Shown piece by piece: positions 22,802 through 33,849 of a stretch of 64,000 nucleotides of DNA. The position numbers and the translations under genes are program-made. Numbering within the stretch: position 1 is the stretch's first letter; each line of letters begins with the position of its first letter. The stretch is from Perognathus longimembris pacificus (taxonomy: Eukaryota > Chordata > Mammalia > Rodentia > Heteromyidae): NCBI RefSeq assembly GCF_023159225.1, contig NC_063167.1, forward strand, positions 75,189,298-75,253,297, written 5' to 3'. The notes below the pieces were generated by a model, which saw nothing but the letters and a program-made list of their open reading frames with translations, was not told the DNA's origin and did not search any database.

Positions 22802-24130
22802 AAAATAAATTAAAAAAAAAGATTTTTAAAGATTTACGAGATTTTTTACAATATTTTAAAGCACAGTTTTCTATTAATAAATCTGACCATTATAGTTTTT
22901 TTATCCAATAGCATAAAGACCAAAAAATGCATTTCAAAATGACTGATCAAGAATGAACAATTCAAAATCAACACAGAGCATAATCATCCAGGAAAAAATA
23001 TTCTAGCAGTGACCCTACTGACCCATCAAGGTCATCTTTAATTAGCTGAAATTAAACCCCATTCTTTAATGCAAACTCAAACCTCAAATTCTAACTGAAG
23101 GTTTAAAACAAAATCAACAGTTAGGACTTCAGGAAATAGGTGACTTAACAGGAAAGAAATCGGTAGTGACTCCAAAGGATATTTTTTCTTTCGCTGGAGC
23201 TGGGGCTAAGAGTCACTACACAGCCAAACTTACATGCAAATGAGAAAGATTGATTCCTTTGAGTCTTAAATAGAATGGGGCAACAGCTTCAGAAAACTAA
23301 TTTTGCCAATCCTTAAAGGCTGGAGGTGAAAGTCCTAGGGGAGCTTATGCCTCTGGGCTTCCAGCATTCAGAGAACTGAGGTCTCTAATTTGACAAATCC
23401 AAAACCAGATTAGGAGGGGGAGGGAAATGCTAAACACTTGTAAACTAAAACTAAATGAGCTCCTAAATAAACTAACTCCTTCATATAAGTATAATGTTGC
23501 AGTATAGAAAGGAGTGGCTACAGAGGACAGTTATTAAAAAAAAAAAAACTTCATGATATGTAAGCAAGGAAACTGGTCCACCAAACTGTACAGATTAGAA
23601 AACCTTTTTCCAAAGTCCATTTGACTAACTGATTTTTCCATGTTTATGAATTCTTCCATTTTGGTTATGTATGTATGGGCCAGATCACAGATGCTTGCAG
23701 TGATATGGAGGAGATTCAAACTACTACTATGCAAATTGATCCTCTCCATAATTCCAAAATCGAAAATGCTGCAAAAATCCTAAATTTTTCGGCACCAAAT
23801 GAACACAAGTAGAAAATTCTACACCTGTCCTCATGTGACAGATGGGAGCCAAGACTCAGGTGCACCAAAAACACTGCATGAAAGTTGCTTATATTATAAG
23901 GTATGTATGAAACACAAACTTTATGCTTAGCCTTGGGTGGCCTCCCAAGCTATTTTATTATGCATATGCAAATATTCCAGAGTCTGAAAAAAAATCAGAA
24001 CACCTCTTGATACTTACATTTCCATTAAGGGATAGTCAACCTGTACTAAAACATACATCTCTGAAGAATGCATAGTAGTTGAATTGTTGCAATTTAAATT
24101 AATAATCCTTTATTATCTTACACTTAGAAA
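22802..24130. other. Unique AT-rich stretch
   Basis: No repeat recognised. The block at 23210-23310 contains ATGCAAATGAG (octamer-type site) and may be regulatory, but this rests on one motif. Confidence 0.35.
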
Positions 24131-24351
24131 AGCCAGGTTAAGTGGCAGGGCACTTGTATAGATGGTAGGGCCCTGGGTTCAACTAGGAGGGAGGAAGGGA
24201 AGGAGGTAGGGACCTGAGAAAGTATTTAAACTACAAAAATAAAATAAAAAAAATAGTTTACTTACATGACTTAAGGAAAACAAATGGTGGGAGGGGAAGG
24301 GACCGAGGATGGAATGGGGGGGGGGTTCTTGCTTACTTTTAGTTTTCTTGT

Positions 24352-24424
24352 GGTGCTGGGGATGGAACCCATGGCATTATATATTCTAAGCCCCCCATTC
24401 TACTGGTGAGCTACATCCCCAGTC
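24352..24424 (-). repeat. ID element monomer, antisense
   Basis: GTGGTGCTGGGGATGGAACC and GAGCTACATCCCCAGTCC. Confidence 0.85.
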
Positions 24425-24642
24425 CTGTGGTATGCATTTTAATATCTGTCCATCCACTATGAAGTTCTTGACATCTATGCAACACATAGGCCCTTTCCTC
24501 GAGGTCATCTTTAATTTGCTGAAATTAATTCCAGTTCTCCATTGCAAACTCAGAAGGCAGCTTGGTTATTTTGCTAGGTAAAGCCACATTTTCCACTTCC
24601 GACTTGTAAGTTTCACTGCAGAGGTTTAGGAGAGTGTGCTGT

Positions 24643-24656
24643 GCGCCCCCTGTTGG
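24643..24656 (-). promoter_or_regulatory. CTCF-type binding motif
   Basis: Plus strand GCGCCCCCTGTTGG; on the minus strand CCAACAGGGGGCGC, which fits the CTCF core (CCASYAGRKGGCRS) at all but one position. It is about 1.2 kb from the CpG island in otherwise unique DNA. Binding is inferred. Confidence 0.65.
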
Positions 24657-25254
24657 CTAATATGAAAACCTAACAGTGACTCCCCAGGGATTTTGCCTTT
24701 GAAGTGCTGGGGGGCTCAAAAAGCAAGCTGGTGATTTTTACACTGGAAAACATGAGTCGAATCAACAGTAGTCAAGCTAAGCTGCTATGCAGTGGTCAAG
24801 TTCTATCACAACAGGAGAAATCAAAATTGACGGACAATAAAGACAGACTGAAGGGGCAACATTTAGAAGAAGAAAAAAAAAAAAAAGAAATGCTGAAACC
24901 TTGAAGCGATAAACAATGCAGAATTAAAGCCAAAAGCAGAGAACATCAAGAAACAGAGCCACATCCTTTAACTGACACAATGGCACGATATCAAGTCCAT
25001 TTTAATTGCCCTTAAGGGGGTAAGAATTATTTCCCTGCCTCCTGTGCCAGCCTCAAGCTGTTTCCTAAGGAAGCCAAGGAACTGTGGTCAACAATGCCTG
25101 GTGAATGCATGAAAGAAATTAAGAATAAAGATCCATATTAACACAAGGCAGTGTTCTATTTATAATTATTTGAAGCCCCTCTCTGGGGAGCTGCCATTCA
25201 GCTCTCAGCCATATATGTATAATCACCTTAAGCAATCAGATTCAAAGGCTATAT

Positions 25255-25502
25255 TACAACTACCGGTGGCTCGCGTCTATAACCCTAGCTACTCAGGAGA
25301 CTGAGATTTGAGGGTCGAGGTTCAAAATCAACCCAGACCGACACATCTATGAGACTTATCTCTCAGTTTTCCAGCAAAAAGTTGGAAGTCGAAGTGTGGT
25401 AGCGCGCCAGCCTTAGGGGAAGGGGAGGAACAAGCAAGAGTGTTAGGCCATGAGTTCAAGCCCCCAAACCAGAACAAACAATAACCAAAAAAAAAAAAAA
25501 AA
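25255..25502 (+). repeat. Composite B1-like/Geo SINE
   Basis: CCGGTGGCTCGCGTCTATAAC through CCATGAGTTCAAGCCCCC, then an A tail near 25485-25502. Confidence 0.88.
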
Positions 25503-25583
25503 AGTTAGAGTCCTATGGGAAGCTGCATGATAGGATCTCCATGGCCTGACAGCACACGAACAAACTAGCCACAAATCTGATCC

Positions 25584-25624
25584 CCCCCAACACCCCAACA
25601 CCCACCCACCCACCCACCCCCCAG
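25584..25624 (-). other. Strong G-quadruplex / i-motif tract
   Basis: The plus strand is CCCCCCCAAC then repeated CCCA to CCCCCC. The minus strand therefore carries GGGGGG followed by four GGG runs separated by single T residues, close to an ideal parallel G4 pattern, about 270 bases from the CpG island. Confidence 0.8.
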
Positions 25625-25684
25625 ACCAAGGACATGCGGGAGTTAATGCTAAGAACGCGGCGCGTGGTCTTGAGCAGAGAAGAC

Positions 25685-25815
25685 TCAACTTTGAGTGTCT
25701 TATCTGCAGAATGAGACTACTGGCGGTGGTTTGCCCCACTTGGCGGGATGTGTAATTACGTGTCGTGGGGTGTCTGGCACACAGCAAGGCGTGTTGGTTA
25801 TTATTATCATTACCC
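25685..25815 (+). repeat. MIR relic, 3' half
   Basis: TCTTATCTGCAGAATGAGAC, GTGTCTGGCACACAGCAAGG and GTTGGTTATTATTATCATT match the 3' part of MIR in order. Confidence 0.65.
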
Positions 25816-25889
25816 AAAAGAAGCATGTGCGTTCGGACTCAAGCACTCTAAAGTACCATATTTCAAGAAGATTAAAAGTTCTTAAGTAC

Positions 25890-27220
25890 GATGGAGCTGC
25901 GCAAACGCGGCCCCCCCGGGCCCCCCCCCGGGTCTCCTCCCCACGGCCCCCTGCCCGCGTGGGTCGCGCTAACACTTGCGTTGCGCGGCTCTGCCCTAGC
26001 CCCGGCCACATCTTCACTTTTTCGTTCCTCACGGCCGCCTCGAGGGGCCGGTACGATTCCCCCTCCCCGCCCCCATTTCCCAGCTCAACAAAACGAGGTG
26101 ATTTTTCTTCCCCCAGCTCTTTTTAGGGCGGTCACCAAATTCCCCTCTACCGCGGCGGCTCGCGGTGGTCCACGCGCGGGCTCCGGGACGCAGGTGAAGA
26201 CGTCCACAGACCAAGGCTTCCAAACCGCCCGGAACGGAGTTAACCCGTGGGGAGTTCCTCAAAACCCCCCCGGGGGGCGTGCCGAGCCCCCCAACGCCTT
26301 GCGGCGCGCTCCCCGCGGGGAGCCAGGGCCGGCCCGGAGAGCGCGCTCGAACCGCGGCCCCCCGCACCGCGCGTCCTTCCCACCCATTGCGCCCCGCCAC
26401 CCAGGGGACGCGGCCGGGACGCCTCGCGGGGAGGATGAGCATGGGAGGGCGGGCGTGGAGAATTCCTCCCCAGAACGCGCAACGCCCGATCGCTGCCCCT
26501 GCACCGCTGGACACGGGTCCCGCGGCCCCGAGTGCAGACATCGCCGGACGACGACGCCCTCCGCGGCCCCAGGGGTCCCACCCGCAGCCAGGCAAGCCCG
26601 GGTCACCGAGCGTCACCCCGCAGAAGCCGAGACCCTGCGGGTGCCCGGCGTCCCCGCGCGTGCTGTGGCGCGAGGCCGGGTCCCACTCGTACCTCGGAGG
26701 CGGCGCCGCGTCCCGAGCCGATCACCCGCGGCGGTCCCCGCCCAGCCCGGGCTCCAGCGGCGGCTCGGCCCGGGCGCAGCTACGCCATCCGGCCTCGCCG
26801 GGGTCGCCCGCCTTCGGCACGGAGCTCCGGAACGACGCGGAGGAAGCGGCGGGGTGCGCGGAGCGCAGGCCTGGCCGCCCTGGTTCCCCGGGAAGAGGAA
26901 AGTGTAGCTCGCGGTCCCCGGAGCCCTCGGTCTCCCCCGCCGGGCCGCCCGGCCGCCCCTCGCTCCGCGCGGGCGGGGCCGAGCCGGGTGCGCAGCAATC
27001 AGCGCGCGGGGGCGGGGCGCCCTCGGCGGCCGCGCCGGGAACCCGGCCACAGGCTCCTCCGCTGCCGTCCAGCCCCGGACCAGCCCCCGGACCCTTGCAG
27101 CCCGCTGCTCCTCTCAAAAGGGGTCCGGGGAACCCCTGTCCTGTCCTGGGACCAGAGCAGAGCCATTGCGGCGCAAACTTGTCAGGGCTTCCTGGGGTCG
27201 GTGGGGGCCCTTGGGCTCCT
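25890..27220. promoter_or_regulatory. CpG island, probable promoter
   Basis: Very GC-rich and dense in CpG for about 1.3 kb, sharply different from the AT-rich flanks. Contains Sp1-type boxes (GGGCGGGGCC near 26970, GGGGGCGGGGCG near 27008) and no interspersed repeat. All long open frames here, on both strands and in several frames (up to 338 codons), are Pro/Arg/Gly/Ala-rich and typical of stop-poor GC-rich DNA rather than proteins. Which gene it serves is unknown. Confidence 0.85.
26693..27000 (-). other. Candidate non-coding first exon, minus strand
   Basis: Reading on the minus strand, GC boxes and an ATTGC element at about 26990-27015 are followed by about 300 bases ending CTCCGAG, then GTACGAGT (intron from 26692 down). 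That is a fair 5' splice donor. The only ATG in it (GGATGGCGTAG) closes at once, so the exon would be 5'UTR. The start coordinate is approximate. If right, the first 26 kb of the window would be its intron. Confidence 0.35.
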
Positions 27221-27756
27221 AGATCTTAATAGAGAACTTGTAAACTCTCTGATAAGCTGATCTCGCCCTTTCGGCCACAGCCCCCCACGTACACATTCAT
27301 TCTGCACCCCACCTCGACCCCTGCTGGCTCAAACCAGGGGAGCGCCCACCTGCCCACCCGCGGGGTCTTCACTCTAACAACCAGTCCTAAGTAAATGAAT
27401 ACAAATAATGTCAGCATTACTACATCCCCAGGGGCCCAGCTAGGCCAGGTCCCCGCCACGTGCAGCCCGTGGCCTGCGCCCTGCGCAAGCCGATGCATTC
27501 CTCAGATCAACACTTGATACACCTGTCTACACCGTGGTTTCTACTTTAACTGGAAAGTCTCCTAGGAACAAAATGACTGGACTGTCTGGGGAGCTCAGAC
27601 TTCACGTCCTGACTCTGTCATGTAAACAGATGCTTAAGCTCTTCAAGGTTCTGGCTTCTGGGAAATGACAGGTTTGGCCTAGGAGATTTCTTCCTAAATG
27701 ACTCTGAGCCCATGTCAATGGAGACTGAAATTGGAGAGTTGTCTGAAATTTCTACT
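27221..27756. other. Unique CpG-island shore
   Basis: No repeat or gene is recognised. The 90-codon antisense frame at 27226-27498 lacks recognisable features. Confidence 0.4.
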
Positions 27757-28001
27757 TTGCCAAGGCTCATACCTGTAATACTAACTACCCTGGAGGCTGA
27801 GATCTGAGGATCAAGGTTCAAAGCCAGCCAACACAGGAAAATACATGAGACGCTTATCTGCAATTAACCATCAAAAAGCCAAAAGTGGAAGTGTTGCTCA
27901 AAGAGCATGAGCTTCAAGCACAAAAGCTAAGGAAACACACTCAGGCCCTGAGTTCAAGCCTCAGTACCAGCACACACACACATACACACACAAACACACA
28001 C
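27757..28001 (+). repeat. Composite B1-like/Geo SINE with CA tail
   Basis: CATACCTGTAATACTAACTACC through GAGTTCAAGCCTCAGTACCAG, running directly into an imperfect (CA)n at 27970-28001. Confidence 0.9.
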
Positions 28002-28734
28002 AGTACTACTACTATTGCTTATATCATTATTTGGAAAGTCATTGTTCTCACCTTTCTCTTGTGCCTATACATAGAAACCCCACCTGACTGGGAATTAATT
28101 CACAAAGGTTAAATGTCATTAATCAACTGAATATTGGGGGGAAAAATCACCTCCTCAATGAACCGCTGATGCCAACATTTATTGAGCGCCAACTATGTGA
28201 GAGAAAAAGGAACAAAATCTGGGTACTAGAATTAGCCTAGGCTTTTGTGTAGACTAAGTTTAAGGCCTTAAGACTAGGCTCAAATTACATCGGATTCATG
28301 CCTCAAGTTATCAAATTTTAGTTTCAAGTGTAGACATGAACACTTGGACTGGGTATGAATATTTAATCCCACATTTAAATCCTCAATCATGTTAAGGCTT
28401 TCTAAATAAAATGGTGGTTCTTGCCATGCCATTTTACTGAGAGAGAAAGAGAAAGAGAGAGAGAGAGAAATGGGGTTAGAAACCACCACCATCTAGCGAA
28501 TGATTAGTCTTTGCCAAGTAGGGTACTAAATGTAGGCCCTATGTATCAACAGGCCTTATTACTTGCTAAGATATTATAGCTATTTAAGTGAGAAGACTAG
28601 AATTTAAGCATTCACTTATCTTGAGCTTGTGTCATGAGTACTTAATTTATTTCACGTGGAAAAAAAAAACAAGAAATTTTATTAGCACTTACAAAACTGA
28701 CAGTGTCTACAGAGATATCTCTCTAGATTCCCCC
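28002..28734. other. Unique non-coding stretch
   Basis: Only a short GAGA patch at 28.44 kb stands out. Confidence 0.45.
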
Positions 28735-28826
28735 TCACCACCCCCTCCATGGGCCTGGAACATGAGATCCTCCTGCCTTAATCTCCTACATCCTGGGGTA
28801 CAGGCAGCCACCTCCATGTCTGGCTC
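28735..28826 (-). repeat. B1-like fragment, antisense
   Basis: GAGATCCTCCTGCCTTAATC and CATCCTGGGGTACAGGCAGC resemble the antisense B1 core. Short and diverged. Confidence 0.45.
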
Positions 28827-28897
28827 CCTACTTCTGATTAATGGAAAAATTAGATGATTTCTATGGGATGGATTATCTGCTTTCATTGGTTTCTTTT

Positions 28898-29055
28898 GTT
28901 TTGTTTTGTTTTTGTTGCCAGTCCTGGGGCGTGGACTCAGTGAGCCACAGCGCCACTTCTGGCCATTTTCTATATATGTGGTGCTGGGGAACTGAACCCA
29001 GGGCTTCATGTATGCGAGGCAAGCACTCTTGCCACTAGGCCATATCCCCAACCCC
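28898..29055 (-). repeat. IDL-Geo SINE, antisense, internally deleted
   Basis: Reversed (TTTTG)n tail, CCAGTCCTGGGGCGTGGACTC, then a jump to TGAGCCACAGCGCC; about 50 bases of the Geo half are missing. Target duplication TCATTGGTTTCTTTT at 28883-28897 and 29056-29070. Confidence 0.93.
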
Positions 29056-29167
29056 TCATTGGTTTCTTTTAATCTAGAATTAGGTTCAAGGTTACTGTGT
29101 TTGTTACCATAAGATATCAGCTTCCTTTTGGTCTGAGGTGTTATCTTGATCATTTGTTTGGTTAAAT

Positions 29168-29420
29168 CCTTTTTATAAATTTAATTTTATTGTCAAGTTG
29201 ATAAACAGAGGGGTTACTCATAGTGAGTACATTTCTTGTCAAACTTGTTACTCCTTTCCTCATTTTCTACCACTTTTCCTCCCCCTTTACCCCCCTCAAA
29301 TTGTACAGTTCATTGTACTGTCTTATGAGTATGGCTGTTGCATTGGTTCACCCTTTGTCCTTTGTCTCACCAGTTTGTTGTTCCCGTTCCCTTCTCTAAT
29401 TCAGATAAATATGTGTAGAA
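29168..29420 (-). repeat. LINE-1 3' end, antisense
   Basis: TTTAATTTTATTGTCAAG, AGAGGGGTTACTCATAGTGA and TTTCTACCACTTTTCC are the reverse of the L1 3'UTR seen near 58.6 kb. Confidence 0.7.
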
Positions 29421-29846
29421 ACCAAGAGTACTAAAATCAAATATGGTGATGACAGGGATAAACCATAAGGAGATAAAAAAAAAAACTAAAATAACTTCAC
29501 ATAGTACATTAAAAACAACAGCAACAAAGAAAAACCTCTTGTTTCCATGGTAAATCCTTTTCCTTGAGCAGACCTTTCCACAAAGATAAAGTGGTACACT
29601 TTATCCAGCTTGCATAGACCATGTTTGCCTGCAGAGGCCCAGTGTCTCTGAGAAGCTACCTCCTCTAGGTGCGGACCCACTCTTTTCCAGTGACTCACGG
29701 TGAATAGCCTCTCTCCAGCACTCCTTGATTAGTAGACAGTGGACAAACTCACAGAAACCTAACGCCATATACTTAATAGACTCTGGTTCCTTACAGAAGG
29801 AACGACCATGGGTTTCTGAAAGACCATATTTGGTTGTGCGTGCATG

Positions 29847-29882
29847 TATGTATGTGTGTGTGTGTGTGTGTGTCTGTGTGTG
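29847..29882. repeat. (GT)n microsatellite
   Basis: About 16 GT units with one TC interruption. Confidence 0.95.
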
Positions 29883-29883
29883 T

Positions 29884-30101
29884 CCTAGTACTGGGATTTG
29901 AACTCAGAGTCTCACACTCAGCTTTTTTGCTCAAGGTTAGCACTCTACCACTTTAGCCACAGCTCTGCTTCCAGGTTTTCAGCAGATTAATTGGAGATAA
30001 GAGTCTCATAGACTCTCCTGCCCTCGCTGGCTGTGACCACAATCCTCAGATCTCAGCCTCCTAAGTAGTTAAGATGACAGGCCTGAGTCACTGGTGCCCA
30101 G
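29884..30101 (-). repeat. Composite B1-like/Geo SINE, antisense
   Basis: TAGTACTGGGATTTGAACTC through AAGATGACAGGCCTGAGTCACT. The (GT)n run lies at its reversed 3' end. Another SINE follows ten bases later. Confidence 0.9.
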
Positions 30102-30111
30102 CTGACCAAAT

Positions 30112-30305
30112 TTTTTTTTTTTTGCCAGTCCTGGGACTTGACCTCAGGGCCTAAGCACTGTCCCTGAGCTTTTTTTGCTCAAGGCTACACTCTACCACTT
30201 GAGCCACAGTGCCACTTCCGGCCTTTTCTGTATATGTGGTACTGAGGAACCCAGTGCTTCATGCATGCTAGGCAAGCACTCTACCATTAAGCCACATTCC
30301 CAGCC
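30112..30305 (-). repeat. IDL-Geo SINE, antisense
   Basis: T run, CCAGTCCTGGGACTTGACC through AAGCCACATTCCCAGCC. Target duplication CTGACCAAAT at 30102-30111 and 30306-30315, so it landed at the edge of the preceding SINE. Confidence 0.93.
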
Positions 30306-30399
30306 CTGACCAAATCATTTTTAAAGCCTTTTAATTGTTTCCTTTTTTTAAGTCCTAATATAGTAGGGCTGTATTCCACTGACTTCCACTCACTAAATC

Positions 30400-30515
30400 T
30401 ATAATGATGCTATTATCTGCACTTGACATTAGAAAAAGGTGCATAGAGAGGTTAGGAAATGCTCTGGGCCTCACCACCAGTAGTTGGCAGTGCCAGGTAA
30501 CAACCCTTCAGTGTG
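30400..30515 (-). repeat. MIR relic, antisense
   Basis: GCTATTATCTGCACTTGACA, GGTGCATAGAGAGGTTAGG and ACCAGTAGTTGGCAGTGCC match the antisense MIR order (GAGGCACAGAGAGGTTAAG, AGTAAGTGGCAGAGCC). Confidence 0.65.
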
Positions 30516-31578
30516 TGTTCTGTCTGGGGCTGAATATTATGTAACAGGCAAAAGCAAGCTCCTTTCCATTCCTGGAGAGAGAAGCTTGGGTTATTGCTTT
30601 TGGTTTTTTCCAATCTGTACTTTAAAAGTTGCAAGAAAAAGAAACGAAAGTTTGCTGAGGAGAAATAGTACCCTGTCACAAACACCTAAAAGTGGAATCC
30701 TTTCACTCCACACAATTCACTAATGTAAAGTTTGTCTAACACAACCAACATCTTTACTCACTGCTTTATTTCTAAAACTCACTCCTCCAGATTCCAGATC
30801 GTATCTGCAAGTGTTTTATATGACATCATCATCGGCGGCCATCATTTTTCAAGACACATTTCCTAGGCCTTTATTTCAAAATTAGAACTTGCATTTCTCT
30901 GATAAAAATGTGCAGCTGATAAATTTCCAATTAACAGAGGTGAGGCGGGGCTGGGGGTGTTCTCAGGTGAACCTGTTGGCAAGGGAAAGTCCCAAACAAA
31001 TGTTTGACACAGACCTGGGATATTGCTTGGAGAATTCAGAAATAAAAATCTGAAGTAAGTTTCCTTATTGTCACTTCCAAGTTCCTGCAAAGACAGAGCA
31101 AGAGCCTCCAAATAATGGCTCCCTGATCCATCTTCCACTTCCTCTCCACAGGAGTTCTGATGAGTTAGGAAAACAACCATTTCAGGGACAATGAGATCTC
31201 CTGGGATCCCTCTGGTCATAGCTCCTCAAAGGGTGGCCCCAGGGGGAGCGCCAGAGCCCGGAGTGCAGGACTGCCCCTCTCTCCACTCCACAGCCTCCCC
31301 AGGGAACTGGCCCCTTCTCTGATTTCTCTTGGGTTTTGTTAACTAAATTTGGGCTGAGGGAAGATAATAGAAAAGGTGTTATGTATTACAGCATGTTATT
31401 TTGCCCTCTGGGACCTCCCCTGAAAAGAAAGAACAGAGGCACTTGGGATATACACTAATGTCTAGAAATGTCTCAGGAAGAAAACAACTTAGCCTGTTGC
31501 GTGAGCATGCCTGAAATATAAATCTCTTTATTTCCTAAAGCTGACCTGAAGTTCCACTACGGGCACTTTTGTCCAGTC
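30516..31578. other. Unique non-coding stretch
   Basis: The 118-codon antisense frame at 30863-31219 has no recognised domain. No repeat is seen. Confidence 0.4.
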
Positions 31579-31671
31579 AAGGGGTGTGGTTCAAATGGTA
31601 AAGCACTAGCCTTGGGCAATAAAAAGCTCAGGAACAGTGCCTAGGCCCTGAATTCAAGCCCAGCACTGGCA
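31579..31671 (+). repeat. Composite SINE, right half only
   Basis: GGTTCAAATGGTAAAGCACTAG through CTGAATTCAAGCCCAGCACTGG, 5'-truncated. Confidence 0.85.
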
Positions 31672-32207
31672 CACTTAGAGGGAAGTTTGGGCTGAGATGC
31701 CTAAACAAAGATGAAAAGTATCATGGTCATGAAACCACACAGAAATGCTTCAGAAGAGAACTGGCGTGGGATTCTTGACACAGGCATGTAAGTGAATGCT
31801 CATTAAGCTCTACATGTGGCCAACATCTGCCCCCAAGTGAAGTTAGCCCCTGTTCTGCATCCTCAGCAGTGTAGTGCAATGTGTGCAGAATTACATGAAA
31901 AAGCAGGCAGCTGTATCTCCACCTTGAAAAAGCTAACCAGGCCATTAAGAAATAATAATAGCAATAATCATCTATTCCTAAAATAGTAATAGAGAAACAA
32001 TTACTCTATATTACAAATAGTAAGCTAGGCAATTAATAAATAAGTCTAAGTCTTCTTTTTCTTTGCCAACTTGAAAATAAAAGCAAAACACTTCACACTG
32101 GAATGAACTGCACCTTGAGCTGCAATCTACATCCTTTAACCTCCCAGTCTTAGCTAGAGTTCCCAGCACACACCACTGGAGACAGAGACTAGAAACTCAG
32201 GGGTCAT

Positions 32208-32395
32208 TTGTTTGTTTTTTGGTTGGCCTCCCACATAGTTGGGGATAATAGGCCCAAACCACTGCAACCAGCTGTGGACTGGGGTAGAGGTAGTTTCATG
32301 AACTCTTCTGCCTAGGCTGGCCTCAAACCAATGAACCATGATAGTCCTGTTCTCAGCCTTCTCTTTAGCATACAAGTGGAGAAACCACTGTGCCT
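32208..32395 (-). repeat. Degenerate SINE, antisense
   Basis: A T-rich start and CTGCCTAGGCTGGCCTCAAACC support an old antisense composite SINE. The remainder is badly diverged. Confidence 0.55.
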
Positions 32396-33269
32396 CTCAA
32401 ATCAGGAGATACCTGCTGAGATTGATTCTCAGCTCTGCAAATACGGTCTTATTTCTCAGCTTGGTTGTGGTCCAAATCTGAGAGTAAGGGCAAGTTTATA
32501 ACCAGGGAGAAAAGAAAGGAAAATATTTATGTAAGTTCCATAATACAAGTTTTTTCAGCTAAAGAGAAACCCATGATGAATACAGCCATATCCTCTGACC
32601 TTAGTGTCTGAGCATACACAGCCCAAATAGAGAACCATCGCAGAATGTAGGAAAGAAGTTAGAGAAAAGCAAAGTTGACCTTTGCAATGGAAACCCACAG
32701 AAAAAGAGTAACATGAGCCAAGAGTATGTCACCCCCAAGAGTGACATACTTCAGAAATCAAAATCTTATTGCTAATCACACCAGAGTATAAAGACCTCAC
32801 CTGGAAGTCCTGGAATTCAAGTATAAGGTAGTCCACCCATATATAACACACTGGAATGAACCACTGCAATGTGGGCCATATCTGTAACTAGTGGGTTGAG
32901 CATGTGTTTGCAGATCTCCTAAGATCCATTGGCAGAAGAATGGACTTTATGCATGGAATCTAGCTTTAATCACTTTATGAGAGCAACATCTCAAATCTTT
33001 GTCTCAAATCTCAAGTTGGTAGTTAAGTCCGATTATGAGAATTTCTGTAGCTTACCTCTAGTGTGTGTGTGCATTCCTATATATACACACATATATCTCA
33101 CAGTCCCTTAGTAATATCAATACAATCAAAGATGAAAGGCAATAAGGCTTAAAAAAAAAAGAACCTTATTCTCTTGTAGATTGAAATCAGATCTTACTGG
33201 AATGATCATTTATAAAGGTTCTAATTTTATTGTAAATTTAGTTGTGTGCATGTGCATGCGTGTGCATGC
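32396..33269. other. Unique non-coding stretch
   Basis: No gene or repeat recognised apart from a short TGTGTG/TATATACACACA patch at 33.06 kb. Confidence 0.45.
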
Positions 33270-33494
33270 TGGTACCAAGGCTTGAATCAGGCCCTCCCAC
33301 TCTCAAACTTGGCTCTTTCTGTTCAAGACTGGTGCTCTACCACTTGAGCCACACCTCCATTTCTAGCTTTTTGCTGGTTAACTGAGGAGAAGAATCTCAT
33401 GGACCTGTCTGCTCAAACTGGCTTTGGACTTTGATCCTCAGATCCTCCCCTCCTGAGCCGCTGGAATTGCAGATGTGAGCCACCATGTGCGCAG
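33270..33494 (-). repeat. Composite B1-like/Geo SINE, antisense
   Basis: GGTACCAAGGCTTGAATCAG, CTCTACCACTTGAGCCACAC and GCAGATGTGAGCCACCATG. A TGCATG-rich patch precedes it at its reversed 3' end. Confidence 0.88.
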
Positions 33495-33634
33495 CTACTC
33501 TCTCACTTTTACTGTTCGGATCTGGTGACTTCTTTGTCATTTCCGATGTTGTGTACAGTAAGTAGTGCCTGGGTGTCACCAGCCTCACCTCACACAGGGC
33601 CTCTCACACATCAAGCATTAAGAAAGTTTTTCTA

Positions 33635-33834
33635 GGGCTGGGGATATAGCCTAGTGGCAAGAGTGCCTGCCTCGGATACACGAGGCCCTAGGTTCGATTC
33701 CCCAGCACCACATATACAGAAAACGGCCAGAAGCTGCGCTGTGGCTCAAGTGGCAGAGTGCTAGCCTTGAGCGGGAAGAAGCCAGGGACAGTGCTCAGGC
33801 CCTGAGTCCAAGGCCCAGGACTGGCCAAAAAAAA
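33635..33834 (+). repeat. Young IDL-Geo SINE
   Basis: Full length with diagnostic GCCTGCCTCGGATACACGAG and CTTGAGCGGGAAGAAGCC. Perfect target duplication AAGAAAGTTTTTCTA at 33620-33634 and 33835-33849. It differs from the copy at 35971 at about two sites. Confidence 0.97.
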
Positions 33835-33849
33835 AAGAAAGTTTTTCTA

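Noticed and set aside
25891..27260. Long Pro/Arg/Gly-rich open frames (338, 316, 242, 195 codons) in the CpG island
   Set aside because: They overlap in several frames on both strands and reflect a GC-rich, stop-poor sequence. No domain or consistent codon signal is seen.
31228..31250. Possible third CTCF site (GGCCCCAGGGGGAGCGCC)
   Set aside because: The core fit fails at key positions (no CCA start, GGA where GGC is needed).
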